From Oscillospiraceae bacterium (GTDB lineage: Bacteria; Bacillota_A; Clostridia; Oscillospirales; Oscillospiraceae), in contig JAFZOC010000204.1 in the NCBI GenBank assembly GCA_017550765.1, positions 1 to 17,873 on the forward strand: a stretch of 17,873 nt of DNA. The letters run 5' to 3'. The notes below the pieces were generated by a model. That model was not told the origin of the DNA and searched no databases. It saw nothing but the letters and a program-made list of their open reading frames with translations. Each line of letters begins with the position of its first letter. Positions within the stretch are counted from its first letter, which is position 1. Made by a program: the position numbers and the translations under genes. This document shows, piece after piece, positions 5,391-12,439 of the stretch.

Positions 5391-6562
5391 AGACTTTGTA
5401 CATCGACTGCGGCATGGGCGCGGCCGGCGACATGCTGGCGGCGGCCCTGCTGGAACTGCACCCGGACAGGGAGGGCTTCCTGGTAAAGCTGAACGCAGCC
5501 CTGCCGGAGCGGGTCCGCGTCACGGCGGAGCCGGACGAGAAGCAGGGCATCCGCGGCACCCACTTCCGCGTCACGGTGGACGGGGAAGAGGAGGGGAGCG
5601 ACGCCCCCCACGCCCATCATCCCGCCACCTCTGTGACCGAGGTCCTGGCGCGGATCGAGGCTCTGGAGATCCCGGAGCAGGTGAAGGCGGACGCCCTGGC
5701 CGTCTACCGGCGGATCGCCGAGGCGGAGAGCGAGGTCCACGGCCAGCCGGTGGAGAACATCCACCTGCACGAGGTGGGCTCTCTGGACGCCCTGGCGGAC
5801 GTGCTGGCGGTATGCTGGCTGATCCACGAGCTGCAGCCGGACGAGATCTCCTGTTCGGAGATCGCCGTTGGCAGCGGCACGGTCAGGTGCGCCCATGGCG
5901 TGCTGCCGGTGCCGGCCCCCGCCACGGAGCGCCTGCTGCGGGGGATGCCGATCTGTCCGGGAGAGGAAAAGGGAGAACTGTGCACGCCCACGGGGGCCGC
6001 GCTGCTGGGCCATTTCGCCAAGCGCTTCGGGATGCCCGCCATGGAACTGAAAAAATGCGGCGTGGGCACCGGGACCAAGGAGTTCGAGACGGCCAACATC
6101 CTGCGGGCCTTCCTGGGCGAGAGCCCGGAGACGCAGATCGAGATGGTGATGGAGCTCTCCTGCAACTTGGACGACAGCACACCGGAGGAGATCGGCTTCG
6201 CCATGGAGCGGCTCTTCGAGGCCGGCGCCCTGGACGTCTTTACCACCCCCATCGGCATGAAGAAGGGCCGACCGGGCGTTATGTTGATAGTATTATGTAA
6301 ACTAGAACAGAGCGAGGCCCTGCTGCAGTGCCTGTTCCGCCACACCACGACCCTGGGCGTGCGGGAGAGCGTCTGCCCGCGCTATACCCTCCGCCGCAGC
6401 TTCCGCACGGTGGAGACCGAGGCGGGGCCGGTGCGGGTGAAATGCGCGGAGGGCTTCGGCGTCCGGCGGGAGAAGCCGGAATACGAGGACCTGGCCCGGA
6501 TCGCCCGGGAACGGGGCATCTCTCTGCGGGAGGCGGCCGCCCTGTTGGAGAAGCAGGCATGA
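5387..6562 (+). CDS. larC: Nickel insertion protein LarC (single uninterrupted ORF)
   Basis: LarC uses CTP to insert nickel into the bisthiocarboxylate ligand, forming the nickel-pincer nucleotide used by LarA-type racemases and epimerases. The 391-residue product starts with GTG overlapping the larE stop (VKTLYIDCGMGAAGDM, the usual LarC N-terminus). It has a His-rich segment PHAHH, then HLHEVG, CTPTGAALL, and the C-terminal domain with MKKGRPG and FRHTTTLGVR. In Lactiplantibacillus plantarum this protein is split into larC1/larC2 joined by ribosomal frameshifting; here it is one frame. Codons 298-307 (6278-6307) are A/T-ending and rare for this DNA (GTT ATG TTG ATA GTA TTA TGT AAA CTA GAA). 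A -1 shift would end at TAA 6298-6300. Confidence 0.95.
   Translation: MKTLYIDCGMGAAGDMLAAALLELHPDREGFLVKLNAALPERVRVTAEPDEKQGIRGTHFRVTVDGEEEGSDAPHAHHPATSVTEVLARIEALEIPEQVKADALAVYRRIAEAESEVHGQPVENIHLHEVGSLDALADVLAVCWLIHELQPDEISCSEIAVGSGTVRCAHGVLPVPAPATERLLRGMPICPGEEKGELCTPTGAALLGHFAKRFGMPAMELKKCGVGTGTKEFETANILRAFLGESPETQIEMVMELSCNLDDSTPEEIGFAMERLFEAGALDVFTTPIGMKKGRPGVMLIVLCKLEQSEALLQCLFRHTTTLGVRESVCPRYTLRRSFRTVETEAGPVRVKCAEGFGVRREKPEYEDLARIARERGISLREAAALLEKQA
6276..6303 (-). repeat. AT-rich patch in larC sharing sequence with the 8466-8544 repeats
   Basis: On the minus strand, 6303-6290 reads AGTTTACATAATAC, identical over 14 bases to 8531-8544. 6287-6276 reads TCAACATAACGC, identical over 12 bases to 8467-8478. 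The two matches are adjacent in larC and 64 bases apart (start to start, opposite order) downstream of the pyrophosphatase gene. Confidence 0.6.
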
Positions 6563-7080
6563 AGATCGCGATCGTAGGCTTCAGCGGCTCCGGGAAGTCC
6601 ACCCTGGCCCAAAAGCTGGGGGAGCTCACCGGGGCGCCGGTGCTGCATTTGGACACGGTGCAGTTCCTGCCCGGCTGGGAGATCCGTCCCCTGGAGGAAA
6701 AGCAGGCTCTGGTGCAGGATTTTATGGATGCTCACAGCGCCTGGATCATCGACGGGAACTACACGAAGCTCTCCTATGAGCGGCGGATGGAGGAGGCGGA
6801 CCAGATCTGGATCCTGCTCTTCGGCCGCTTTGTCCGGCTGGCTCGGATCCTGCGGCGCTATCGGGCTTATCAGGGCAAGTCCCGGCCGGATATGACCAAT
6901 GGCTGCCCGGAGAAGATCGACGGGGAGTTCCTCACCTGGATCCTGTGGAGGGGCTGCGGGCCGGAGAAGGTCGAGCACATGCACGACATCGTGCGGCGCT
7001 ATCCGGAGAAGAGCCACCTGCTCACCGACCAGCGGCAGGTGGACGCCGCAGTCCGTCTGCTGGAAAGGGAGCTCGCATGA
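6559..7080 (+). CDS. Small P-loop kinase, adenylate kinase/FlaR-like
   Basis: A 173-residue protein beginning with a Walker A motif GFSGSGKST (residues 7-15) and followed by HLDTVQFLPGW and WIIDGNY, the pattern of the adenylate-kinase-like family often annotated as 'DNA topology modulation protein FlaR'. The name is historical and the substrate is not known. A lid-like arginine-rich segment (RLARILRRYR) follows. The ATG overlaps the larC stop (ATGA), and the stop overlaps the next gene the same way, so it belongs to the cofactor operon. Whether it acts on a cofactor precursor nucleotide is speculation from position only. Confidence 0.8.
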   Translation: MKIAIVGFSGSGKSTLAQKLGELTGAPVLHLDTVQFLPGWEIRPLEEKQALVQDFMDAHSAWIIDGNYTKLSYERRMEEADQIWILLFGRFVRLARILRRYRAYQGKSRPDMTNGCPEKIDGEFLTWILWRGCGPEKVEHMHDIVRRYPEKSHLLTDQRQVDAAVRLLERELA

Positions 7081-7961
7081 AAGACGCCACCATCCTGCGG
7101 ATCGCGGGAAAATGCGTCGACTTCGCCTCGCCGGCGCCGACGGTCGCCCGGATGCGCCATGAGGACGGTCCGGGCGTCTACGACGCCTGGAAGATCTGCG
7201 ACGGGGAGAGGCGATATCTGCTCAAACGCTGCGGCGCCGTGGAACGCGGCATCTACGAGGCTCTGGCGGGCCGCGTGGACTGTCTGCCGATCTGCTACGG
7301 CGTAGCGCGAGCCTACGGGAAAGACCATCTGCTGCTGGAGTTCGTGGAGGGCCGCGACCTGATGCGGGGGGAGCGGGCCGGTCTGACCCTGGCTCTGGAC
7401 GCGATCGTCCGGATGCAGGACGCGTTCTGGGGCAGCGACGAGGCGATCGGGACCCCGTTCGGGAGCGCGCTCGCCGCTGCGGAAAAACGCCGGGAGCATC
7501 TGCCGGAAAAGGAGCTGCGGCAGGCTTACGACCGCTTCTTGGAGCTGTACGCCTCTGTTCCCCGGACCCTCTGTCACGACGACCTGCTGCCTTTCAACCT
7601 GATCGTGGACGGCCGTCGGGCCGTGCTGATCGACTGGGAGCACGGCGGGATCCTGCCCTATCCAGCCTCGGTGGCGCGGCTGATCGCCCATACGAGACCC
7701 GACCCGGACTGGCTCTTCTATCTGTCCGAGGAGGATCGGACCTTTGCCCTCGAGATCTATTACGAGCGTCTGATCCGGCACAAGGGCATCGCCCGGGAGG
7801 ACTATCGGCGTACGATGGAGGCGTTCCTCTTCTACGAGGCCACCGAGTGGGTCTATGTCTACCGGCGGGCCGGACTGCGCGAAGACGCGCGGTATCGGGA
7901 TGCTCTGGAGCGGTCCCGGGCCCTGGCGGCGCGGCTCCTCGGGGAGGAGCGGGAGAGATGA
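7077..7961 (+). CDS. APH-fold phosphotransferase / kinase
   Basis: A 294-residue protein with the aminoglycoside/choline kinase fold signature. HDDLLPFNLIVD (about 166-177) carries the catalytic Asp and Asn, and IDWEHGG (about 184-190) carries the metal-binding Asp. The N-terminal lobe includes YLLKRC and LLLEFVEG. The substrate cannot be inferred; the family covers aminoglycoside, choline, homoserine, fructosamine and other kinases, and nothing here points to antibiotic resistance. It is coupled to both neighbours by 4-base ATGA overlaps. Confidence 0.8.
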   Translation: MKDATILRIAGKCVDFASPAPTVARMRHEDGPGVYDAWKICDGERRYLLKRCGAVERGIYEALAGRVDCLPICYGVARAYGKDHLLLEFVEGRDLMRGERAGLTLALDAIVRMQDAFWGSDEAIGTPFGSALAAAEKRREHLPEKELRQAYDRFLELYASVPRTLCHDDLLPFNLIVDGRRAVLIDWEHGGILPYPASVARLIAHTRPDPDWLFYLSEEDRTFALEIYYERLIRHKGIAREDYRRTMEAFLFYEATEWVYVYRRAGLREDARYRDALERSRALAARLLGEERER

Positions 7962-8356
7962 GCATGGCGACCGGGCGGCGGAGATCCGGGCGATCCCTGC
8001 CACAGGACCCTCGCGGGGCGCTCCCGCGGACCCTCACGGCGGTGGTGGACCGGCCCCTGGGCAGCGCCCATCCGGAGCATCCGGATCTGATCTACCCGGT
8101 GAACTACGGCTATGTCCCCGGCGTCTTCGCAGGGGACGGGGAGGAGCAGGACGTCTATATCCTGGGCGTGGGCGAGCCGCTGGAGCGCTTCACGGGCCGG
8201 CTCATCGCGCGGATCCATCGGCTGGACGACGTGGAGGACAAGTGGGTCCTGGCGCCGGAGGGCCGCCACTTTACCCGTGAGGAGATCGCCGCGGCGGTGG
8301 CGTTCCAGGAGCGGTATTTCCGCAGCGAGATCGAGCTGATCGAAGGAAAAGGATAG
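7958..8356 (+). CDS. Small inorganic pyrophosphatase (PPase family I-like)
   Basis: A 132-residue protein with DRPLGSAHPEHPDLIYPVNY, GYVPG, DGEEQDVYILGV and HRLDDVEDKWV blocks, the signature of the short Firmicute branch of soluble inorganic diphosphatases (PF00719). It would hydrolyse pyrophosphate to phosphate in the cytoplasm. About 20 residues at the N-terminus are arginine/proline-rich and unlike the usual start; ATG 7964 is an alternative. It is the last gene of the operon, followed at 8371 by a strong terminator. Pyrophosphate released by MoaC and LarE in the same operon would be a fitting substrate, but this is inference. Confidence 0.85.
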   Translation: MSMATGRRRSGRSLPQDPRGALPRTLTAVVDRPLGSAHPEHPDLIYPVNYGYVPGVFAGDGEEQDVYILGVGEPLERFTGRLIARIHRLDDVEDKWVLAPEGRHFTREEIAAAVAFQERYFRSEIELIEGKG

Positions 8357-8370
8357 GATAAGGATGATAA

Positions 8371-8412
8371 GGAAGGACCCTTGCCGAGGCATCGGCAAGG
8401 GTCCTTCCTTGA
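8371..8412. terminator. Strong terminator hairpin after the cofactor operon
   Basis: A perfect 17-bp stem (arms 8371-8387 and 8392-8408) with loop GGCA, followed by TTGAG on the plus strand. The minus-strand exit (TTATCATCCTTATCC) is also T-rich, so it may serve galT transcripts too, about 200 bases past that gene. Confidence 0.85.
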
Positions 8413-8465
8413 GTCGATAAGTTACCGATACGAAAACAGACGAACAGCCGCTCACAGTCGAGCCG

Positions 8466-8626
8466 GTCAACATAACGCGCAAGACAAAAGACGAGACAGT
8501 TTACATGATACAAGAGGCCAAAGGCAGATAAGTTTACATAATACAAAGACGCGCCTGGGGCACAAGGAACGAAAATGGTGTGGCGGCGTCCAGTTCAACT
8601 TTGATCAAAGGTTTACATAATTTATG
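8466..8626. repeat. 33-bp-phased short repeats, possible insertion-sequence end remnant
   Basis: Related units sit at 8466 (GTCAACATAAC), 8499 (GTTTACATGATAC) and 8532 (GTTTACATAATAC), exactly 33 bp apart. A fourth (GTTTACATAATTTATG) is at 8611, inside the last codons of galT. A looser relative starts near 8416 (GATAAGTTACCGATAC). The stretch is far more AT-rich than its surroundings and lies between two convergent gene ends, where operators are not expected. Repeated transposase-binding sites at the ends of insertion sequences (IS21 type, for example) look like this. A perfect 12-bp palindrome CTTTGATCAAAG is at 8599-8610. No transposase is present. Confidence 0.5.
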
Positions 8627-10086
8627 AACCGCAGGAAGGCCGCCTGACCTGCCTCGTCCCGCTTGTAGACGCCGGCGTCGCAGAGCACCTGCAGGAACAC
8701 CGCGCCCACCTCCTGCCGGAGGATCTCATCGGCGTTGGCCTCGGTGAAGCTGTGGCGGGCCATCAGTTCCTCGGCCCAGTCCGCGTGGGCGGCGGTGCGG
8801 GGATCGGCGCGGAGGTCTGCCCCGCTGAGGATGCCCTCCCGCAGGACCTCCAGCTCGGTCTTCAGGCGGCTGGGCAGCACGGCCAGGCCCATGACCTCGA
8901 TGAGACCGATGTTCTCTTTCTTGATGTGGTGCAGCGGCTGATGGGGGTGGAAGAGGCCCAGGGGGTGCTCCTCGGTGGTCAGATTGTTGCGCAGCACCAG
9001 ATCCAGCTGATAGGCCTCGCCCCGGCGGCGGGCGATGGGGGTGATGGTGTTGTGGGGCGTCCCCTCGGTCTCGGCGAAGATCGAGGCTCCCGCATCGGTG
9101 TAGCCCCGCCAGCAGCCCAGGATCTTGTCGGCCAGCTCTGCCAGACGCAGCCGGTCGGGCCCGGTGATGCGGATCACCGACATGGGCCATTTCACGATGC
9201 CGGCCCGGATGTCCTCATAGCCCCGGAAGACCACCGGCGTCTCCACCGGAGCCTTGGCCATGGCGAACTCGTAGTGTCCGCCCTGGAAGTGGTCGTGGCT
9301 GAGGATGGAGCCGCCCACGATGGGCAGATCCGCGTTGGAGCCCACGAAGTAGTGGGGGAACTGGGTCACGAAGTCCAGGAGCTTCAGGAACGCGGCCTTG
9401 TCGATCTTCATGGGGGTGTGCTGGGCGTTGAAGACGATGCAGTGCTCGTTGTAGTACACATAGGGGGAATACTGCCAGTACCAGGGGGAGCCGTTGATGC
9501 TCAGGGGGATGATCCGGTGGTTCTGGCGGGCCGGGTGATCGATGCGCCCGGCGTAGCCCTCGTTCTCGGCGCAGAGCTGGCACTTGGGATAGCCGGACTG
9601 GGGCGCCAGCCGCGCCGCGGCGATGGCCCGGGGATCTTTTTCGGGCTTGGAGAGGTTGATCGTGATGTCCAGGTCGCCGTACGCACAGGGGTAGACCCAC
9701 TTGCGGTCTTTGGCGATCCGGTCCCGGCGGATATAGTTGGAGTCGCAGCTGAACTGGTAGTACCAGTCCGTGGCGGTCTGAGGGCTGACGGCATAGAGGG
9801 ATGCGAAGACTGCCCGCACCTCGTGGGGCGGGGGCAGGATCGCGCCCATGAGCTTGGTGTCGAAAAGGTCCCGGGAGACATTGTCGTCGTGGACCAGACC
9901 GCGGGAGACCGCGTCCTCGGTGAGCGCCGACAGGATCTCGGGCAGCTCCGCGTCCACGGGATCGCCCGTGGCTTCGTCCAGGCCCAGCACTTCCAGCAGC
10001 CGGTTGGCGGCCCAGATCTCGTCGCCCTCCTGGATCAGACCGTGGGCCAGCGCATAGTCCACCAGCGCGTCGATATATCCCTTCAT
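8605..10086 (-). CDS. galT: UDP-glucose--hexose-1-phosphate uridylyltransferase, class II GalT
   Basis: GalT exchanges UMP between UDP-glucose and galactose-1-phosphate in the Leloir pathway. The 493-residue protein is of the long Firmicute type (GalT class II, about 490-500 residues), with a helical N-terminus (MKGYIDALVDYAL), then QLCAENEGYAGR, SILSHDHFQGG and FHPHQPLHHIKKENIGLIE, the last two carrying the histidine blocks of the family. The ATG overlaps the galK stop (ATGA) and is preceded by GGAGGTGC. The extreme C-terminus (FINYVNL) is coded by A/T-rich codons that coincide with a copy of the GTTTACATAAT repeat, so the original tail may have been replaced. Confidence 0.95.
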   Translation of the reverse strand: MKGYIDALVDYALAHGLIQEGDEIWAANRLLEVLGLDEATGDPVDAELPEILSALTEDAVSRGLVHDDNVSRDLFDTKLMGAILPPPHEVRAVFASLYAVSPQTATDWYYQFSCDSNYIRRDRIAKDRKWVYPCAYGDLDITINLSKPEKDPRAIAAARLAPQSGYPKCQLCAENEGYAGRIDHPARQNHRIIPLSINGSPWYWQYSPYVYYNEHCIVFNAQHTPMKIDKAAFLKLLDFVTQFPHYFVGSNADLPIVGGSILSHDHFQGGHYEFAMAKAPVETPVVFRGYEDIRAGIVKWPMSVIRITGPDRLRLAELADKILGCWRGYTDAGASIFAETEGTPHNTITPIARRRGEAYQLDLVLRNNLTTEEHPLGLFHPHQPLHHIKKENIGLIEVMGLAVLPSRLKTELEVLREGILSGADLRADPRTAAHADWAEELMARHSFTEANADEILRQEVGAVFLQVLCDAGVYKRDEAGQAAFLRFINYVNL

Positions 10087-11267
10087 CTCTGCACCTCCTC
10101 CAGCAGCACGCCGCCCTCGGGGCGGATCGAGAGCACATGGCAGCTGCCTTCGCCCAGCACGGCCTCCATGCCGTCCTTGAAGCTCGTCAGCAGGTCCATG
10201 GGCACGAAGGCCTGGATGGTGCCCGCGAAACCGCCGCCGTGGACCCGGCAGGCGCCGCGGCCCTGCAGGAGCTTGCGCGCCAGAGCCAGGCTCAGCGCCA
10301 GCTCCTGGTGCCGTGTGGCCCCGGTGGGGATCACGTTCTGCAGATACAGCCAGGAGGAGCGGCCGGAGGCGTCCACCAGTTCCAGGAAGCGGGCGAAGTC
10401 CCCGGCTTTCAGGGCCTCCACCTGCTGCCCCACCCGCTCGTTCTCCTCGAAGATGTGCATGGCCCGCAGCGCGGCCCGGTCGCCGGCGGCGGCGCGGACC
10501 TCGGGCAGGCGGGCGTAGAACGCGGCCTCGTCCACCTGGCGCAGGTGGCTCTTGCCGAAGACGCGGCAGACCTCAGCCATCTCCCGGGGGATCGCGGCAT
10601 ACTCGTCGGTGAGATCCGCGTGGTCCGCGCCGGAGTCCACGATGCAGAGGGCGTGGCCGCAGGCGGCAAAGTCGAAGGCCAGGGGCTCGACCACGGGATG
10701 GGCCTGGTCGGCGAAGTCGATCGTCACGATGCCCCCCACGGAGGAGGCCATCTGGTCCATGAGCCCGCAGGGCTTGCCGAAGAACACGTTCTCGGCATAC
10801 TGGCCGATCTGCGCGATCTCGATCGCGTCCAGACCGCAGCCGTTCAGCTCGTTGATGATGGTGCCGATCAGCACCTCGAAGGCGGCGGAGGAGGAGAGAC
10901 CGCTGCCCGGCAGCACCCGGGAGCGCACATAGGCGTCGAAGCCGGAGACCAGATGCCCCCGCTCGGCGATCGCGGCGGCGACGCCGCGGACGAGACTGCG
11001 CGTGCTGCCGAACTCCGCGGCAGAGGGCTCCAGGGCGTCCAGGGAGATCTCACACAGGGGATAGCCCTCGGAGAGGACGCGGATCTTCCGCTCCCCGTTG
11101 AGGGCGACGGCGGCCACGGTGTCCAGGCTCACAGCGCCGGCCAGCACCCGGCCCAGCTGATGATCGGTATGGTTGCCGCCCAGCTCCGTACGGCCGGGGG
11201 CGGAGAAGATATGCGTCGCCTCGCGGGAAAAATGCTCCCGAAAGGCCAGTTCCAGTCCTTCGTACAT
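10083..11267 (-). CDS. galK: Galactokinase
   Basis: GalK phosphorylates galactose to galactose-1-phosphate with ATP, feeding GalT. The 394-residue GHMP kinase has the substrate-binding signature as GRTELGGNHTDHQLG (about 25-39) instead of the enterobacterial GRVNLIGEHTDY, as in many clostridial galactokinases. It also has the ATP-binding motif LPGSGLSSSAA and the C-terminal GGGFAGTIQAF motif. The ATG at 11267 is preceded by GGAGG at good spacing; an upstream open frame to 11717 overlaps the divergent promoter and gene and is not used. First gene of a two-gene operon with galT. Confidence 0.95.
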   Translation of the reverse strand: MYEGLELAFREHFSREATHIFSAPGRTELGGNHTDHQLGRVLAGAVSLDTVAAVALNGERKIRVLSEGYPLCEISLDALEPSAAEFGSTRSLVRGVAAAIAERGHLVSGFDAYVRSRVLPGSGLSSSAAFEVLIGTIINELNGCGLDAIEIAQIGQYAENVFFGKPCGLMDQMASSVGGIVTIDFADQAHPVVEPLAFDFAACGHALCIVDSGADHADLTDEYAAIPREMAEVCRVFGKSHLRQVDEAAFYARLPEVRAAAGDRAALRAMHIFEENERVGQQVEALKAGDFARFLELVDASGRSSWLYLQNVIPTGATRHQELALSLALARKLLQGRGACRVHGGGFAGTIQAFVPMDLLTSFKDGMEAVLGEGSCHVLSIRPEGGVLLEEVQR

Positions 11268-11300
11268 GTCGGATCCTCCAGGTCCAAAAGATACATGTCG

Positions 11301-11329
11301 AAGATAACACAAAAGAGCGCTCCGGTCAA
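11301..11329 (-). promoter_or_regulatory. galKT promoter (minus strand)
   Basis: On the minus strand TTGACC (11329-11324), a 17-bp spacer, and TATCTT (11306-11301), about 34 bases before the galK start codon. The -10 is moderate (4/6). Confidence 0.55.
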
Positions 11330-11359
11330 TCAGTATGCGCGAAAAAGCCCGCGGAACGA

Positions 11360-11388
11360 TTGACCATTCTCGCAAGATCTGGTATAAT
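11360..11388 (+). promoter_or_regulatory. Promoter of the PqqD/ABC operon
   Basis: TTGACC (11360-11365), a 17-bp spacer and perfect TATAAT (11383-11388): a strong housekeeping-type promoter about 50 bases before the ATG at 11444, which has AAGGAG at 11430-11435. Its -35 box is part of GATTGACC (11358-11365), the exact inverted partner of GGTCAATC (11324-11331) in the galK promoter. Confidence 0.8.
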
Positions 11389-11443
11389 CCCTTAGATAAT
11401 ATGGGCAAGTATCCGTTGCGGAACGTGATAAGGAGCTTGGGAC

Positions 11444-12439
11444 ATGGACAGACGAAAGATCCTGCGTTACGGGCTGCTGGCCATCCTGCTGGCAGCGCTC
11501 TCGATCGCCCTTCTGGTGATCGAACGACAGGACAGGGAGATGAAACAGCGCCTGGAGACCCTGCGGGAAGAGGCATCGGACCTGGAGAAACAGCGGGACG
11601 AGCTGGTCGCGCTGCGGGACCGGGAAGAGCGGGACTATCACACGGCGACCCAGAGGAAGGCCACGGAGCAGCTGCTCTTCCTGGAGCCGGATGAGCGGAT
11701 CTATTCCGAGCTCGCACCGATCCTGCGGGAGGCGGGCTGCGTGGGGAACATCGGCCTCAGCGGCGTGCTGCTGCCCGGCGAGCCCGGCGCGATCGGTCGG
11801 GAGCAGCTGGACGAACTGCTGGCGGAGGGCTGGGAGCTCTGCCTGATCTGCGACAGCGGCGAAGACTTCGCCGACTGGGACCGGCAGATCGCCCAGCGCC
11901 TGGCCCAGGCGCAGATCGAGAAGCCCCGAGCCGTCTATTTCGCGGAGGGGCTCTACAGCGGCGCGCTGGAGGAGGAGATCCTCGCCTGCGGCTACACCGT
12001 GGCGATCCACCACGGGGAGGACGGCGTCCCTGCGATCGCAGGCGATGCGGGCGAGGGGCCGTGGCTCCCCGGCGCCCATCCCTGGAACTTCGCGGGGATC
12101 AAGACCCAGATCAACAGCAACATCCGCAAGGGCGGCGATCAGGTCTTCACCGTCTCCTTCGCGGAGGAGCGGGAATTGTATGTGGACTATGCCTTCCAGA
12201 GCATGCTCGACTATATCGCGGGGCCCCTGGCCAGCGGAGAACTGCGCGTGACCGGGATCCAGCAGGGGCGGGAGCTCCACGATCCGGAGCGCAACGGCAT
12301 CGCTGCCGCCACCAGGAGCTGGGAACAGCGGGATGCGGAGCTGGACGCGCAGATCCACGACCTCAACGCCCAGATCCAGGAGATCTACGAAAAGTGGGAC
12401 AGCGGCGCGGAGCGGCAGAAGGGAGCAGGACATGACTGA
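11444..12439 (+). CDS. Membrane-anchored coiled-coil protein with NodB-like (degenerate) domain
   Basis: A 331-residue protein with one N-terminal membrane helix (about 9-26) and a long charged coiled coil (30-75). An alpha/beta region (about 80-270) resembles a polysaccharide-deacetylase fold (ERIYSELAPILREAG, GREQLDELLAEGWELCLI), and a second coiled coil follows near the C-terminus (290-318). The metal-binding HxxxH of active NodB enzymes is not evident, so it may be non-catalytic. The topology puts the large part outside the membrane. It overlaps the next gene by 8 bases, heading an operon with a kinase-like protein, PqqD, a peptidase and an ABC exporter. The deacetylase-like assignment is tentative; function not known. 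Confidence 0.7.
   Translation: MDRRKILRYGLLAILLAALSIALLVIERQDREMKQRLETLREEASDLEKQRDELVALRDREERDYHTATQRKATEQLLFLEPDERIYSELAPILREAGCVGNIGLSGVLLPGEPGAIGREQLDELLAEGWELCLICDSGEDFADWDRQIAQRLAQAQIEKPRAVYFAEGLYSGALEEEILACGYTVAIHHGEDGVPAIAGDAGEGPWLPGAHPWNFAGIKTQINSNIRKGGDQVFTVSFAEERELYVDYAFQSMLDYIAGPLASGELRVTGIQQGRELHDPERNGIAAATRSWEQRDAELDAQIHDLNAQIQEIYEKWDSGAERQKGAGHD

Noticed and set aside
6262..6300. A classical -1 slippery heptamer (X XXY YYZ) in larC
   Set aside because: No heptamer of that form is present near the rare-codon patch, and the zero frame already encodes full-length LarC.
7077..7961. An aminoglycoside resistance gene
   Set aside because: Only the general APH kinase motifs are present, and the gene is embedded in a cofactor operon; the fold covers many metabolic kinases.
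8466..8544. CRISPR array reading of the 33-bp-spaced repeats
   Set aside because: The repeated core is only about 11-13 bases and imperfect, with three units and no cas genes; it does not have the repeat-spacer form.
8381..8620. A 79-codon plus-strand ORF across the AT-rich repeat island
   Set aside because: It begins inside the terminator stem, crosses the repeats and overlaps the galT end; no ribosome site and no recognisable protein.
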